Positions 54,072-64,000 of a stretch of 64,000 nt of DNA are shown piece by piece. Source of the stretch: Fistulifera solaris. Its lineage: Eukaryota > Bacillariophyta > Bacillariophyceae > Naviculales > Stauroneidaceae. Position numbers and translations under genes: made by a program. Numbering within the stretch: position 1 is the stretch's first letter; every line of letters starts with the position of its first letter. The notes under the pieces are model-generated. The model was not told the origin of the DNA and made no database searches. It saw nothing but the letters and a program-made list of their open reading frames with translations. Location of the stretch: contig AP026126.1 in the NCBI GenBank assembly GCA_030295235.1, positions 248,001-312,000 on the forward strand. Reading direction: 5' to 3'.

Positions 54072-54777
54072 TGTATGGAATAGTTCAAAACAACCAACGT
54101 GATTTTTTTTGTAGTTCGTTTTTAGTCAAATGGTTGTGTGTTGTGGTTGATTTTCGTCACGAGGTATTGAAGCTTTTCTAAATAAGGTGTTCCGTTCTTT
54201 CTGTAGATAATGTGGTGTTTTTCAAAAGACGACCCTTTCGATCTTTCTTTTCATGATAACTAGCATCAAGACGAAGGCGATATTCTTTTTCTTTACTCCG
54301 TTATTCATTGCTCTCGGTGCTTGTTCGGATCGGAAGCAGATGTCGGGAGCAACGCTCTCGAAACCATCCACCAGTTCCACGTAGACTCTAGAAAGTTTAT
54401 TTTTCCTCATTTCTTGAGTCATTTCATTTTATACCTCTAGGTTAGCTCATCACTTTCGATCTTGAGTTAGACAAGTGAGAAGCGCCCAACATTTTGCCAA
54501 TCTACAACACGATACCAATAGAAACTAGAAAAAGTAATTAAAGCCAAAGGGTGTTCCTAGGTCTTAGCTTTCAAAACCGGTACGTCCATGCTAGGCAACG
54601 ACAGAGAACGTGGTCGCACTATGAAAAGTCATAGAGGGCGGAGAGACAACGGACGAATACGAAAAGTGATCATCGCAAGAAAAAAATAGCCAAACGCCGC
54701 CATGTGATGAAGGAAGCCCATTCGTCGTTGAATGTTATAGAATTCTACGAGTCAGTGTTTGCTGCAAAGTATTCACC
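54072..54777. other. Intergenic region, 706 bases
   Basis: The minus-strand open frame at 54222-54422 has no support. No gene, tRNA or repeat is recognised. Confidence 0.4.
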
Positions 54778-55946
54778 ATGATCATTGTAGATAAACTCTT
54801 GTTACATGTGCCGGATTTGACGCCAAGAAAGAATGAAGGACCGATTATGGCTTGCTCCGCCGTCATGAGTCGCGAACACCAAACGTTGTTTTATTCAACA
54901 CGAAGTATGTGTGCCGACCGACAAGGAGTCTTCGATCACCTGTATCCCAAGCGATTGTTGAAAAGTGTACGTTGAATGCAAAAGATGTTGCTTCCGCCGC
55001 TTACTCACTTTGTTGTTGCTCAGACCTTGAAAGTTTCGATTACGCAAGGAGCGCATATCTTTTCCAAGTACATGACCGATCAAATCAAGGAGGATATGGA
55101 ACGAGATGAAAAAGTAGCCAAGGGAATCATGACACGAGAACAAGCTGAAGAAGAATCAGAGCGATGGCAGCAGGTAAGTCGCCTTTATTTTGCAAGCAAA
55201 GAATGTATGCGCCGTGATGGACGGTTTTTACACCGTTGCTGAAATCAGAATAGGTACACACAGTGCTCGGGCTTTGTGTAATCTGGAAGGATGATAACCT
55301 TTATCTTTGAGCGCTACATGTGTTGTTCGTGTTCTTCATGTTCGTTACGCCCGTTGTCTCACACGTTGCTGCAGATCGAATGGAATTATCGCTTTCAAGA
55401 ACTACCCCGCAAATTGATTATCGCCTTGTCCAAATATCACGCCATCATCTTGACTATGCGCTTGTATGAATGGATCGCTTCAAAATGGGTCGACCAAGAG
55501 ATGATGGATCGACTCACCATTGATACCTTTTGTACGCAAAACGAAAATCCGAAGTCGAAGGAAAAAGAGGAACCGAGTTGGCTCGGGAAATGTTCAGCGT
55601 GTCGTGGAGAGCCAATTTAATATCCTTTCTGGCGGACTACAGTGTGCATCAAGTCATTATGCTGTACGCGTACTATTGCTACGCGCAACAAAAGCGTCGA
55701 AAGTCCGAGGAGGATTCGGTCATGTCGATGGAATCACATGACGACATGCCGCAAGGCCACTTGATTCTGTTTACGGTGCGCAAGTCGACGCTATTGGGCT
55801 TGTCGCGGGGAATCGCTCTCGGTTTCTCTTCGATCGGCGCCGGTTTGGGATCGATGGTGGCCCCGTCCTGGGGTACACTAATCGGCACCAACCTAGGAGA
55901 CGGTTTGGCAGCTTCGTTGACCGAAGATCTAGTTGATCATCCTTGA
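54778..55946 (+). CDS. Conserved membrane-associated protein of unknown function, one frame break
   Basis: Three exons; introns 54967-55023 (57 nt) and 55174-55374. Residues 1-110 are mixed, then a charged helical part contains DQIKEDMERDEKVAKGIMTR. A middle region with ELPRKLIIALSKYHAIILTM and ISFLADYSVHQVIMLYAYYC looks membrane-embedded or amphipathic. The C-terminus is Gly-rich: RGIALGFSSIGAGLGSMVAP then SWGTLIGTNLGDGLA. One base is missing at 55562-55570 (an A or G run); corrected length is 303 residues. No family is recognised, though the Gly-rich membrane tail is distinctive. The first intron is divisible by three, so the frame stays partly open through it. Confidence 0.65.
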
Positions 55947-56045
55947 TAATAACAACAATAGACACAGAATAGTATATATTTTTCAGTGCTAGAAGGTCTA
56001 TATGAACAGAGGCCGAATGCCACGCATGATTGAATGCAATATACT

Positions 56046-57725
56046 TTAATCAATGAAGCGGTCATCCAGAGGATTGTCAAACATATCGTGCCTTGGGGCA
56101 GCGAGCAAAACTGGTCTTCGTACTTCGAACAGCGTCAACTTCAACATATATATGAATAGAAGTATGCAAGTCACCACCGCAAAGACCAACGTTTCATTGA
56201 TGAACTTGAGTTTTGCGAGTGTCACGATGATTCCCATAATAACAAAAAAAAATAATGACCATAGCGAACGGAGGTAAACCCGGCATTGGGTGATCGTCGC
56301 CATAAATTTTGGCACGTTGCTGGGCTTTTAATCGCTTTGCGACAACAAGAAGCATTAAAGCTGTCATAAATGTGGTCATGATTGCCAGCAGAATAACATC
56401 GGACGTTGACCATTGATCCCGGCGGAAAAAGTCCAAGGCCTGACAATCACTATCGCACCAGACACCATATTTATAAATCCTTTGACACATGTTCCACTCT
56501 CCAATATCGTAGAAGTTATCGTATAATTTGCGTTGCATCATTTCCCTGTATTCGGCCCAAAAGTTATCATGATAAGCCTGTAATAGATGGAACATGTGTC
56601 AGTCTCGTTGACAAGTTGAAATGAGGCCGGACTCCGAACATCTTACCTGAAAATCTTCTTGTGACGCCGCGAGATTACGATTTCCACCATCATCCGTCGC
56701 CACGTAATCATCTCCATTATTGTTGTTTTGGCTCCCATCGTCGTTGGTCACGTCATCATTCGCGGCCAGGTACTTGTCATCGAAATAGTCGTCTTGATAA
56801 CGATCGTCCTGCTGCTGTTGCTTATCGTTCGCATTGTTGTTTTTTGAATACTGATTAATCGAGTCGTCGTCATACCAATTACCATTCTTCTTGTTGAACG
56901 TATTGGATATTTCATCCGGTTGACAAGTGAGACAGGAGTAGAACGGTGGTTTGAACGAAATTTTGGTAGGAATATACATTTCCCCAATTTTGTATCCTTT
57001 GCGAGCGCGTTCTCTCGGAGTTTGGTAATCATCATACGGCATGGAACATTGCGCGTCCATATAAATGTGCAATTCCAGCTTGGTGGAGGTGAATGTTTCC
57101 CGTTCCATGCAACCAATTTTCCCGTACAACTTCATTCCGGCGTACGTACTTTGCTTCAACGCAATGCAATTGAGATAGGCGGCATCGGATGGCAGTTGAA
57201 AGTTATATCCCTGAGTGATTGCCAAGTAATTAAAATAGGCTCTCATATAGTGAGCGATCGAAACAACAAACGTGGAGATCTCCGCAAAGTGACATTGGTA
57301 ACTTTGTTCGGTGCTGAACAGCTGATATTTAATCATGTGCCCGTTGTTGCTGGACAACAACAACAGTACAATAGGTGAGGACGTGCTCTCGCACAAGAGA
57401 CGACACTGTCGCCAGGCACTTACTAGTTGACACAAGAAATGGGCATCACGCTCACACCCTCGAATCCAGCGGCTGGCGTCCAATGAAACACATCATCGTC
57501 CGAGTAACGAGTTATGCCATTGCCATTGTAATAAGATTGTGCCTTTCCACCGTCATCTCCCCCGGCAGTATCATCATTGCTCTGACTATAATAGTTGCTG
57601 TAAGCGTAATTATTGTTCGATGCAGCGGTAAAAATGCATTCTTGAGAAAGAAACAGAAGGAGCATCCACAATAAAAATATACGGCTACCACTCGATGATC
57701 GCCTTTGTGAACAATGCCGTCTCAT
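56046..57725 (-). CDS. Secreted-side multi-pass membrane protein, unknown, one frame break
   Basis: Three exons; introns 57350-57423 and 56578-56646. The Met at 57725 starts a signal peptide (RIFLLWMLLLFLSQECIFTA). An ectodomain of about 330 residues has paired Cys, VMPISCVNYNNGHMIKYQLF, a CHFAEISTFVVSIAHYMRAY segment and an Asp/Asn/Gln-rich stretch. Three C-terminal membrane segments follow: DVILLAIMTTFMTALMLLVV, MVIIFFVIMGIIVTLAKL, TLVFAVVTCILLFIYMLKL. The A run 56244-56252 (plus) is one base too long, or two too short; corrected length is 511 residues. The family looks diatom-specific, but I cannot name it. Upstream Mets at 57755 and 57860 are possible. Confidence 0.7.
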
Positions 57726-58340
57726 TTCGTCTTGTCTCGCACTACAAGGTAGCATGTTTGATGATAGTATTGTCGCTGCGGCGATGTTGTTGATTGCTAT
57801 TTCCGTTTCACTCGTCTTTCTTGTTGCCTCTTTGCTCGATGTTTTGTTTTTATTTTGCAACGTGATGAACGCATTGTGCCATGGTGTGTAAATGGGTGTG
57901 TCAAGCTCGTTTTTGTTTAGCGCTATAGAATCTACGTGTTGAATACACGCATACTCCTTTTCTCACACTTTCGACTATAGGACCCGCTCGCCAGCAAACA
58001 CCCAAGCGTTCTCTTTACATATTATATAAAACGTGTAATTTCCTAATTATTCTACGGCAACGGCTTTGCACGTGTTGTCCGATGATCAAACTAAAAAGTA
58101 CCCCTGGATTGCTTTCTACACTTCACAAGCTTATAGACTTTCAACGAGCACGTTTCCTTTTTACAGCAACAATTCGGGTCGAGTCCCGTTTTACCGTCTT
58201 GTCTCTCCCGTACTATTCTGTTGCAGGTTGCAGGCCAAAAGGCCAAGGGCCTTTCCTTTCATTCTCTCTGTGTCAACTCACCTTTGACTCCCAACAAACA
58301 AACACATAATAATACTCTATCATCATTGTAGAGCAACACC
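57726..58340. other. Divergent intergenic region, 615 bases
   Basis: It lies between the membrane protein (minus) and PP2C (plus). A GGCCAAAAGGCC inverted repeat occurs at about 58233-58244. No gene is seen. Confidence 0.4.
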
Positions 58341-59668
58341 ATGGGCAACTTACTGGGATCCCCCAATACCGAAAAGGAAACACACACGGGACGCACACCG
58401 GACGGAATGCCGTTCGGTGTGTCGTCCATGCAGGGATGGCGTGTGCATATGGAAGACGCTCATGTTACCGAAATCCAATTGCATGCCGGAGAAACTCCCC
58501 TGCCAGGTCATGCTTTGTTTGGTGTCTTTGATGGACACGGTGGAACCTTTGCGGCATTTTATGCGGGTAACAATCTATCGCGTGTGTTTAGTAGGCAACC
58601 GAAATGGATCGAATACGCGAAACAATTACAACAAGACACGTCGTCACAAGAGTCAAGTGTACAGTTACTGAAAGAAGCGTTACGGGATGCATTCATTGAA
58701 ATAGATAGAGAAATTGCTTTGGCTCTGCGGGGTCAGAAAGTCGCGGATGCTGTCGATGGTGATACAGTAGCTTCGAATCATCGTAGCGACCCGGACGACG
58801 AAGATGCGATTCGCTTGCTTCAAGAAGAAGGTGATTCGGGGACCACTGCCTGCGTGGTTTTAGTGACTCCTAATTTTGTGCTGTGTGCCAACGCCGGTGA
58901 TTCCCGATCGGTCATGTCCAAGCAAGGTGGACAGGTCGTAGAACTTTCGTTGGACCATAAACCCGACGACGAAGATGAGGAAAAGCGTATTCGGGCCGCC
59001 GGTGGTTATGTTGCTGGGGGAAGAGTAGAAGGTACGCATTAGCGTTGTTCGGTTCTTTCTTGCGTCTCCTTGTTGTTCATTCATTCACTCGCGTGTCTAT
59101 TCAAATTGAAAGGCGACCTCGCCGTGTCAAGAGGGCTTGGTGATTTCCGATTCAAAAGCATGGATGTCGTGATGGCATCTGCGGATGATTTGAAGAAGCT
59201 GGAGGATTTGCAGGCTCTTGTCAGCAAACCGGAACAGCAAAAAGTATCGCCGGTGCCCGATATAATCGTTCAAAACCGCGATTCATCCAATGATGAATTC
59301 ATAATCATTGCCTGTGACGGTGTTTGGGATGTTAATACCAACGAAGAGTGTATTAGAATAGTGTCGGAGTTGTTTGAAGAAGGAGAGTCTGACGTGGGAT
59401 TGATTTGCGAAGAGGTAAGAAAAATTCTATGGAGTAGATTGAGATTATTGAGTTGGCATATCATTCGGACCTTGACTGACTTCTTGGTCGTTAGTTATGT
59501 GATTTGTGCCTGAATAAAGGTAGCAAGGACAACATGACAGCACTTGTTGTGAAAATGGACGCTCAAAAGATTGGCGAGGGTGGCGGCGTGATGGCTCGGC
59601 GGCAAAAAAGGGAGGAGGACGAAGCAGAACGGAAAGCCGAAGAAGTCAATAGAAACAAAAGACACTAG
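58341..59668 (+). CDS. PP2C-type protein phosphatase
   Basis: Three exons; introns 59032-59112 and 59415-59494; 388 residues, no frame breaks. The N-terminus MGNLLGSP could be N-myristoylated at Gly2. Metal-binding and core motifs in order: GWRVHMEDAH, ALFGVFDGHGGTFAA, DSGTTACVVLVTP, CANAGDSRSVMS, LSLDHKPDDEDEEKRI, GGRVEGDLAVSRGLGDFRFK, IIACDGVWDVNTNEE and the closing KGSKDNMTALVV. It removes phosphate from Ser/Thr using Mn/Mg ions. A short acidic insertion precedes SGTTA, and a Lys/Glu-rich tail follows the domain. Likely membrane-linked through myristate. Confidence 0.95.
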
Positions 59669-59813
59669 GCGCCAACCAATGATTCCGGCTTTCTATGGTT
59701 TGAAAGGATTGTTTGACCTTTTGATTTTATACTACAGAGTTCAATTCTGCGATCATAATAACATGTTTCCAGTAACTATGGAGCTTAGACTATCCATCAT
59801 TTTTCCAATCTTC

Positions 59814-61890
59814 TTACTGCAACGAATCTTCCAGATAAGAATATTCGAAGCGAAAGTCTGTCTTGATTCGAGTGCACCAACCTGTTTCGTAGTCGAAATA
59901 GACATACGTGCCCTGCTCATACTCGTCGGTCGTAATTTTTGGTTCTTCGTGACGCTGAAACCAAGTCATATATTTCTTGTGAAAGCGCCAGCTTTGCTTC
60001 TTGAGCTCGCGAGCAGCGAGGTACTGCTGGTAGGTTCCTTGGGCATAATAAAAGATGAAAAACAAGCAATCAATCCCCAACTTTTCAAAAACGGCAGGAT
60101 TTTCGAAAATTGTGGCAGGCGTAGTAGGATACGACGCGGGGGTTGGGTATGGATTCTGCGGGGTGTACTGTCGGCTTCTCTCATTTTCTGCGTTGCCAGG
60201 CGCGGTAAGGAAAGATTCGTTGAGCGTAGACAAGAAGGATGAGCCCGGATCAGCTGCTCCAGAACTCTGCGAAAGAGATCCGCCTAAAGGAGCTTCAGCT
60301 CGTTCGGAACCTCCAAGGTTCACTCCACTCAAGCCAACACTTAGTAGTTCCATGCTGTTATTTGGAGGAAGCTGCATCTGCGAGTTCTGAAGAGTCTGTG
60401 CTTTTTGTTCCGCTGCTTGCTGCGCTTGCAACTTTGCAGCTTGTTGGGCCTCCTGTTGCTGACGCATTTGAGCTTCTTGCTGCTGCCGTTTCAAAGCCTC
60501 TTGTTGCGCTTGCTGTTGTTGCTGTTGTTGAATTTGCTGTAACCGAAGAGCTTCTTGCTGGCGTAACTGCTCCTCCTGTTGCTGGCGTGCCTGTTCCGCT
60601 TGTCTTGCTTGTTGCTCTCGAAGAATCTAGTTTGAGCACGCAAAAGTGAGATTCAAGCCAAAATGTACCTAGCTTCATCAAAAATACATACCTTTTGTTG
60701 TCGTTCTTTCTCTTGCTCGCTCTCACGCTTCAAAATCGCTGCCATACTGGCTCCGGGTGCTGCTGTGGCTGGGGCTGGTGGTGACCTAGCAACCGGTGCA
60801 GGTACTCCATTATGAACAGGTTGCGACGGCGTCGGTTTTGTCGGAGTGACTTTCTCTTCTTCTTTGGCAGCCTCTTTTTCGGCATTTTTCTTATCTGCCT
60901 TACTGACCCGTGCTCTGCCTATCGTCAATGGTATTACAGACGCCACTGCCTTGGATTTGCCCTTTTTGTCCTTACTGCTACCCTTGGAGCTCAATGTCTC
61001 TGTATCATCCTTGTCTTTCTTTACTGCAGCTTGCGTCAAACGATCCACATTAACAACATCAAGGTCTTCCAATCCAAGTGGCTCGTAAAAGAAATCTTCA
61101 TCGTAAGCTGACATGTAGTCTTCATCAGCATATGAATCCATATAATAATCAAGATCCTCTTGAAAGGCATCTACTGTGTCAATATCCAGTCGGTCGTTGT
61201 TGACGAGTCGAATGACACCTTCCAGCTTGCTGATGTGATTCTTGTGATTCAACACGTGATTTTGAAGCTCCTCGATTTTAGCTTTGTTCGTCTTTTTTTC
61301 CTTTTCCGCTCACTAGTTTTTCTAGTTCAAAATCGTGCTCTTCGACCATCTGACGCAAGCGTTCAATGTATTCCCCTAACCAGCTAGTCGTATTTAGCTT
61401 CGCCTCTTCCGCAGGATCTAGTCGCTCTTCTCGAGCCAATCCCTCTTTCGAATACGTCTTCGTTTTCGTCTCCTTTTCGCAAATCTTGAATTGCTCCATC
61501 TTTTGTTCAATGCGTTTTCGTGCTTCAACTAGATCACCCTTGTCTTTCACTTCGGCACTTCCGATCCAAGTTTTAATTTGATCACGCAAACGTTGTAGTT
61601 TCTTTATTTCCTTCTTGAGATCCATTTCGTACTTCTCCTTCTGGTTCTGTTGCTCAGCCGAATACACTTTTTCCCAGATCTCGTCAAAGAGTAGCTCGCC
61701 CTCGTCGACTTTCTTCATGACCCGATCGATCTCGGCTGAATACAAAAATCAGTGCGTGAGTCATTCAAATAAAACAAGCGCATCGTCCGCAACAGCGTTT
61801 TCAACAAACAGCATGCAAAAACAGTCACGCTCAATTTCCTTTCCTCCTCTGCGAGCCTCACTTACTCTGCAGCTTTCTTGCGTTCGACAT
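59814..61890 (-). CDS. NOT3: CCR4-NOT complex subunit 3 (CNOT3/NOT3-5), one frame break
   Basis: Three exons; the first is only 25 nt (61866-61890, MSNARKLQT). Introns are 61736-61865 and 60627-60691. The N-terminal coiled coil is characteristic: EIDRVMKKVDEGELLFDEIW, YEMDLKKEIKKLQRLRDQIK, ETKTKTYSKEGLAREERLDP. An acidic segment and a long Gln/Ala-rich linker follow. The C-terminal NOT box ends the protein (CLFFIFYYAQGTYQQYLAAR, RFHKKYMTWFQRHEEPKI, GTYVYFDYETGWCTRIKTDF). CNOT3 joins the deadenylase complex to RNA targets and to stalled ribosomes. The T run 61293-61299 is one base too long in this copy. Corrected length is 626 residues. Confidence 0.95.
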
Positions 61891-62486
61891 TGTTGCTTAT
61901 CCCCTAATTGTTTTCAAGTGTTCAAAATGATGATTCTATTAATGGTAAAGCCTGCGCTATATTGCCCTAAATCTACTCCTCGCTATGGTGCGTTTGTGGC
62001 AGGCACCTCTTCAGGTTGCCGCAGCGGTAACGCGAGAAGATTTTTTCGTAGGAAACTGAGGTCGGACGGTGGACAAACGTAGACTGTAACGTGAAGTAAG
62101 TAATAAGTGTAGGCTTCGTTTCATCTCCAACTCCTCAAAGGAAATTATAATCCCAAAATAAATACACAACTATCGCCTTTTGTTTGTGTTGCAGTTCTGT
62201 TGCGCTCTACATTTAAACAAAGTTACCCTAATATTTATTCCAAATTTTCTAAAACTGTGCTGAGTAAGTTGTCCAATAGCATTGAGTACCGTACCTGGTA
62301 GCATCTGCAATACAAAACTCAATTAATGATTTTAGGCTACGGTACATGCGGCTTCGTCGCCACGACTGCATTTCAGTCATGAATAAGAACAACGCATTTC
62401 TCATTCTATTGCATTATTTTAGCGTCTTGTCAATCACTACTGTTACTTTTTGGTACTCCGTAGAACAATTAAGCAACATTTTTATA
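61891..62486. other. Divergent intergenic region, 596 bases
   Basis: It lies between CNOT3 (minus) and the DHAR-like gene (plus). No gene or repeat is recognised; the frames here are short. Confidence 0.4.
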
Positions 62487-63281
62487 ATGACGGATAGTGG
62501 CCGCACTATTCCTGGCTATTCCGGATCCGGTGAGTCCAAAAAGCGGGTACAATGCTTATTCTCGATGGCATCGATCCGAGTGATCATGTGTCGCATACCA
62601 GTGGCATTTTGTCTCATATGCCCGTTTTTTAGATGACGGCATGACATTGTATTGTAAGGCTGGGCCGGATGGTAAAACGATAGGAGACTGCCCCTTCTGC
62701 CATGCCATCCGGCTCGTTTTAGAAGAATTGCACCTCGCCTATCAACTGATTCCGGCGACTCCGGAAACAAAGCCTTCTTGGCTATTGGATCATTTTGAAG
62801 GGAAAATGCCCGCGCTACGTCACGGGAACTCCTGTTACACCGAAAGTTCCGTGATCATCGACTACCTGCTTGGTCTTTCCCACAACCAACTTTCCCAGGC
62901 CAATAGCAACGAAGCTGCGAATGCGGGCCTTTTCCAGCCATTGCAAAGTACTTAAAACATAGACCCGACAATGACGAGGAAGATAGGACGTTGCGAAGCA
63001 AATTGAAAACTATTTTGCAAAGGATGGATGCGAATTTGGCAGGGACATCATTTTGGAACGGCGAGAGCTTCACGGAAACGGATTGTAAGATTGCACCGCA
63101 ACTGTATCACTTACAATGTGGCGTTGCCGCCTTCCAGAAGGATATCGATTTGGAGGAGTATGCAAATCTCTCTGGGTACATGAAAAATCTTTTTGATCGG
63201 GAATCCTTTCAATCAACTGTGTATCCCGCAGAAACAGTCGTATGGGGATGGTCCAACGCACGGAAGTGCACTGAACACTAA
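62487..63281 (+). CDS. Dehydroascorbate-reductase-like glutathione transferase (DHAR/CLIC type), one frame break
   Basis: Two exons, intron 62530-62632. The thioredoxin-like N-domain carries GDCPFCHAIRLVLEELHLAY with CPFC at the active-site position, where plant DHAR has CPFS. It also has KPSWLLDHFEGKMPALRHGN and the glutathione gamma-Glu site YTESSVIIDYLL. The helical C-domain ends with LAGTSFWNGESFTETDCKIA and PQLYHLQ, typical of DHAR. The enzyme reduces dehydroascorbate with glutathione; glutaredoxin-like activity is also possible given two cysteines. The T run 62930-62933 is one base short. Corrected length is 230 residues. Confidence 0.85.
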
Positions 63282-63494
63282 GTTTACGCCATTGATAATC
63301 AAGGACCGCTTTTTCATAGTCATTTCCCCTCCCCTGTTTCTATTGTTCAAAGCAATAAATTTTTTATTATGTGACAATCATCGCCGTTATGAGTCTAGAG
63401 CTTCTGAGCACCCCAAGTAGACCCCTAGCGAAATGATTTGCTTGTTAACAACCTATTGCACGATTACTTTACAACGGTGATAATCACCGCAAAC

Positions 63495-64000
63495 TCACAT
63501 AAACTTTGATTCAAGTAGCCTAACATGTTCCATGTTGCGCAACTTATCCTCTTCGAGCATGGCTATTCTCTCCCTTAGCTTAGTCACTTCCTTTTTGTAA
63601 TTGCAAGCAAGTGCCTTTAAAGATACTTTGCGGGCCTTCTTCTCGTCTTTACATTGCACGCGAGAAACTTTTGCCCGCAATGCGCCAATCATTATCTCTG
63701 ATTCAAAAAGTTGGGTTTTTAAATCGGTGATCGTGTTTATCAAGTCTCTGTTGCTTCTTACTTGATTAGTCACCTGACTGTGCGCCTCATCCAAGCCACT
63801 TGTTCTTTCGTCTAAACAAGACTGAAGCATCTTTACAGTTGCTTCGAGATCATTCAGTTTGTCGGATTTGAGAGCGATTGAAGAAGCGCTGCTTCCAGCT
63901 GTTGTTCCTTCTCCTTGTACTCGAACTCTTTGTTAGCTATATGCGTTTCCATCTGGACCACCTTGCGTTCGAAAAACTGATTTCGTTTTTGAGCTTCCTC
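63495..64000 (-). CDS. Coiled-coil protein, 3' part, runs off the right edge (one frame break)
   Basis: The C-terminal region of a longer gene. From the window edge it reads EEAQKRNQFFERKVVQMETH and continues in heptads, including YKEKG. It shifts frame near 63880-63915, where one base, probably a G, is missing. It then reads SDKLNDLEATVKMLQSCLDE, DLINTITDLKTQLFESEIM and ends REERIAMLEED-like before LLESKFM. The whole segment is predicted coiled coil. Family not recognised; it could be a kinesin tail, a centrosomal or a filament protein. Confidence 0.6.

Noticed and set aside
1-64000. CRISPR arrays, prophage, insertion sequences, operons
   Set aside because: Spliceosomal introns and eukaryotic genes rule out a bacterial reading; no regular spaced repeats or transposase were seen.

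Overview
The window is nuclear DNA from a photosynthetic stramenopile, most likely a raphid pennate diatom such as Phaeodactylum tricornutum. This is inference from sequence features; nothing was searched. Genes are densely packed on both strands and carry few, short GT-AG introns (26 placed here, 57-248 nt). The genes include a eukaryotic initiator tRNA, a HECT ligase, CNOT3, ZW10 and MPS1. A nuclear-encoded bacterial-type ribosomal protein S21 begins with a signal peptide followed by the AFAP motif that diatoms use for plastid import, which points to a red secondary plastid.

Layout. 0-9 kb: a CRAL-TRIO protein, a 2OG-Fe(II) oxygenase, tRNA-iMet(CAU), a long acidic type I membrane protein with internal repeats, a small coiled-coil membrane protein and an Mpv17/PMP22 protein. 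9-21 kb: a giant multidomain HECT ubiquitin ligase, divergent from an MPS1/TTK kinase. 21-32 kb: a Ser-rich unknown protein that abuts or is fused to an MDR oxidoreductase, then a membralin homologue, two single-pass membrane proteins, LipB and an XRCC4-like coiled-coil protein. 32-39 kb: threonine synthase, a Siva-like zinc protein, tRNA-His(GUG), a plastid-targeted prolyl-hydroxylase-like enzyme and several small secreted or membrane proteins. 39.4-41.5 kb: a gene-poor stretch with two tandem duplications. 41.5-64 kb: an unknown protein, ZW10, a Cys-rich unknown, valyl-tRNA synthetase, RecQ helicase, plastid S21, two membrane proteins, PP2C, CNOT3, a DHAR-like GST and the 3' end of a coiled-coil gene.

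The genes do not form one pathway. Themes are chromosome segregation and repair (MPS1, ZW10, RecQ, XRCC4-like), ubiquitin and ER/peroxisome membrane functions (HECT, membralin, Mpv17), translation and RNA (two tRNAs, ValRS, S21, CNOT3), and a run of diatom-type secreted or single-pass membrane proteins between 24.7 and 39.4 kb.

The most important reading note is that about 18 of the 33 complete protein genes contain one or more single-base frame breaks, nearly all inside short homopolymers. Most look like one missing base in a run of 3-5; a few look like one extra base in runs of 6-9. Homology and frame stay coherent across every break. I interpret them as uncorrected homopolymer errors of the assembly, not as pseudogenes, and I annotate such genes as single CDSs with the breaks listed. 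Breaks and introns together restore a multiple of three in every one of these genes.
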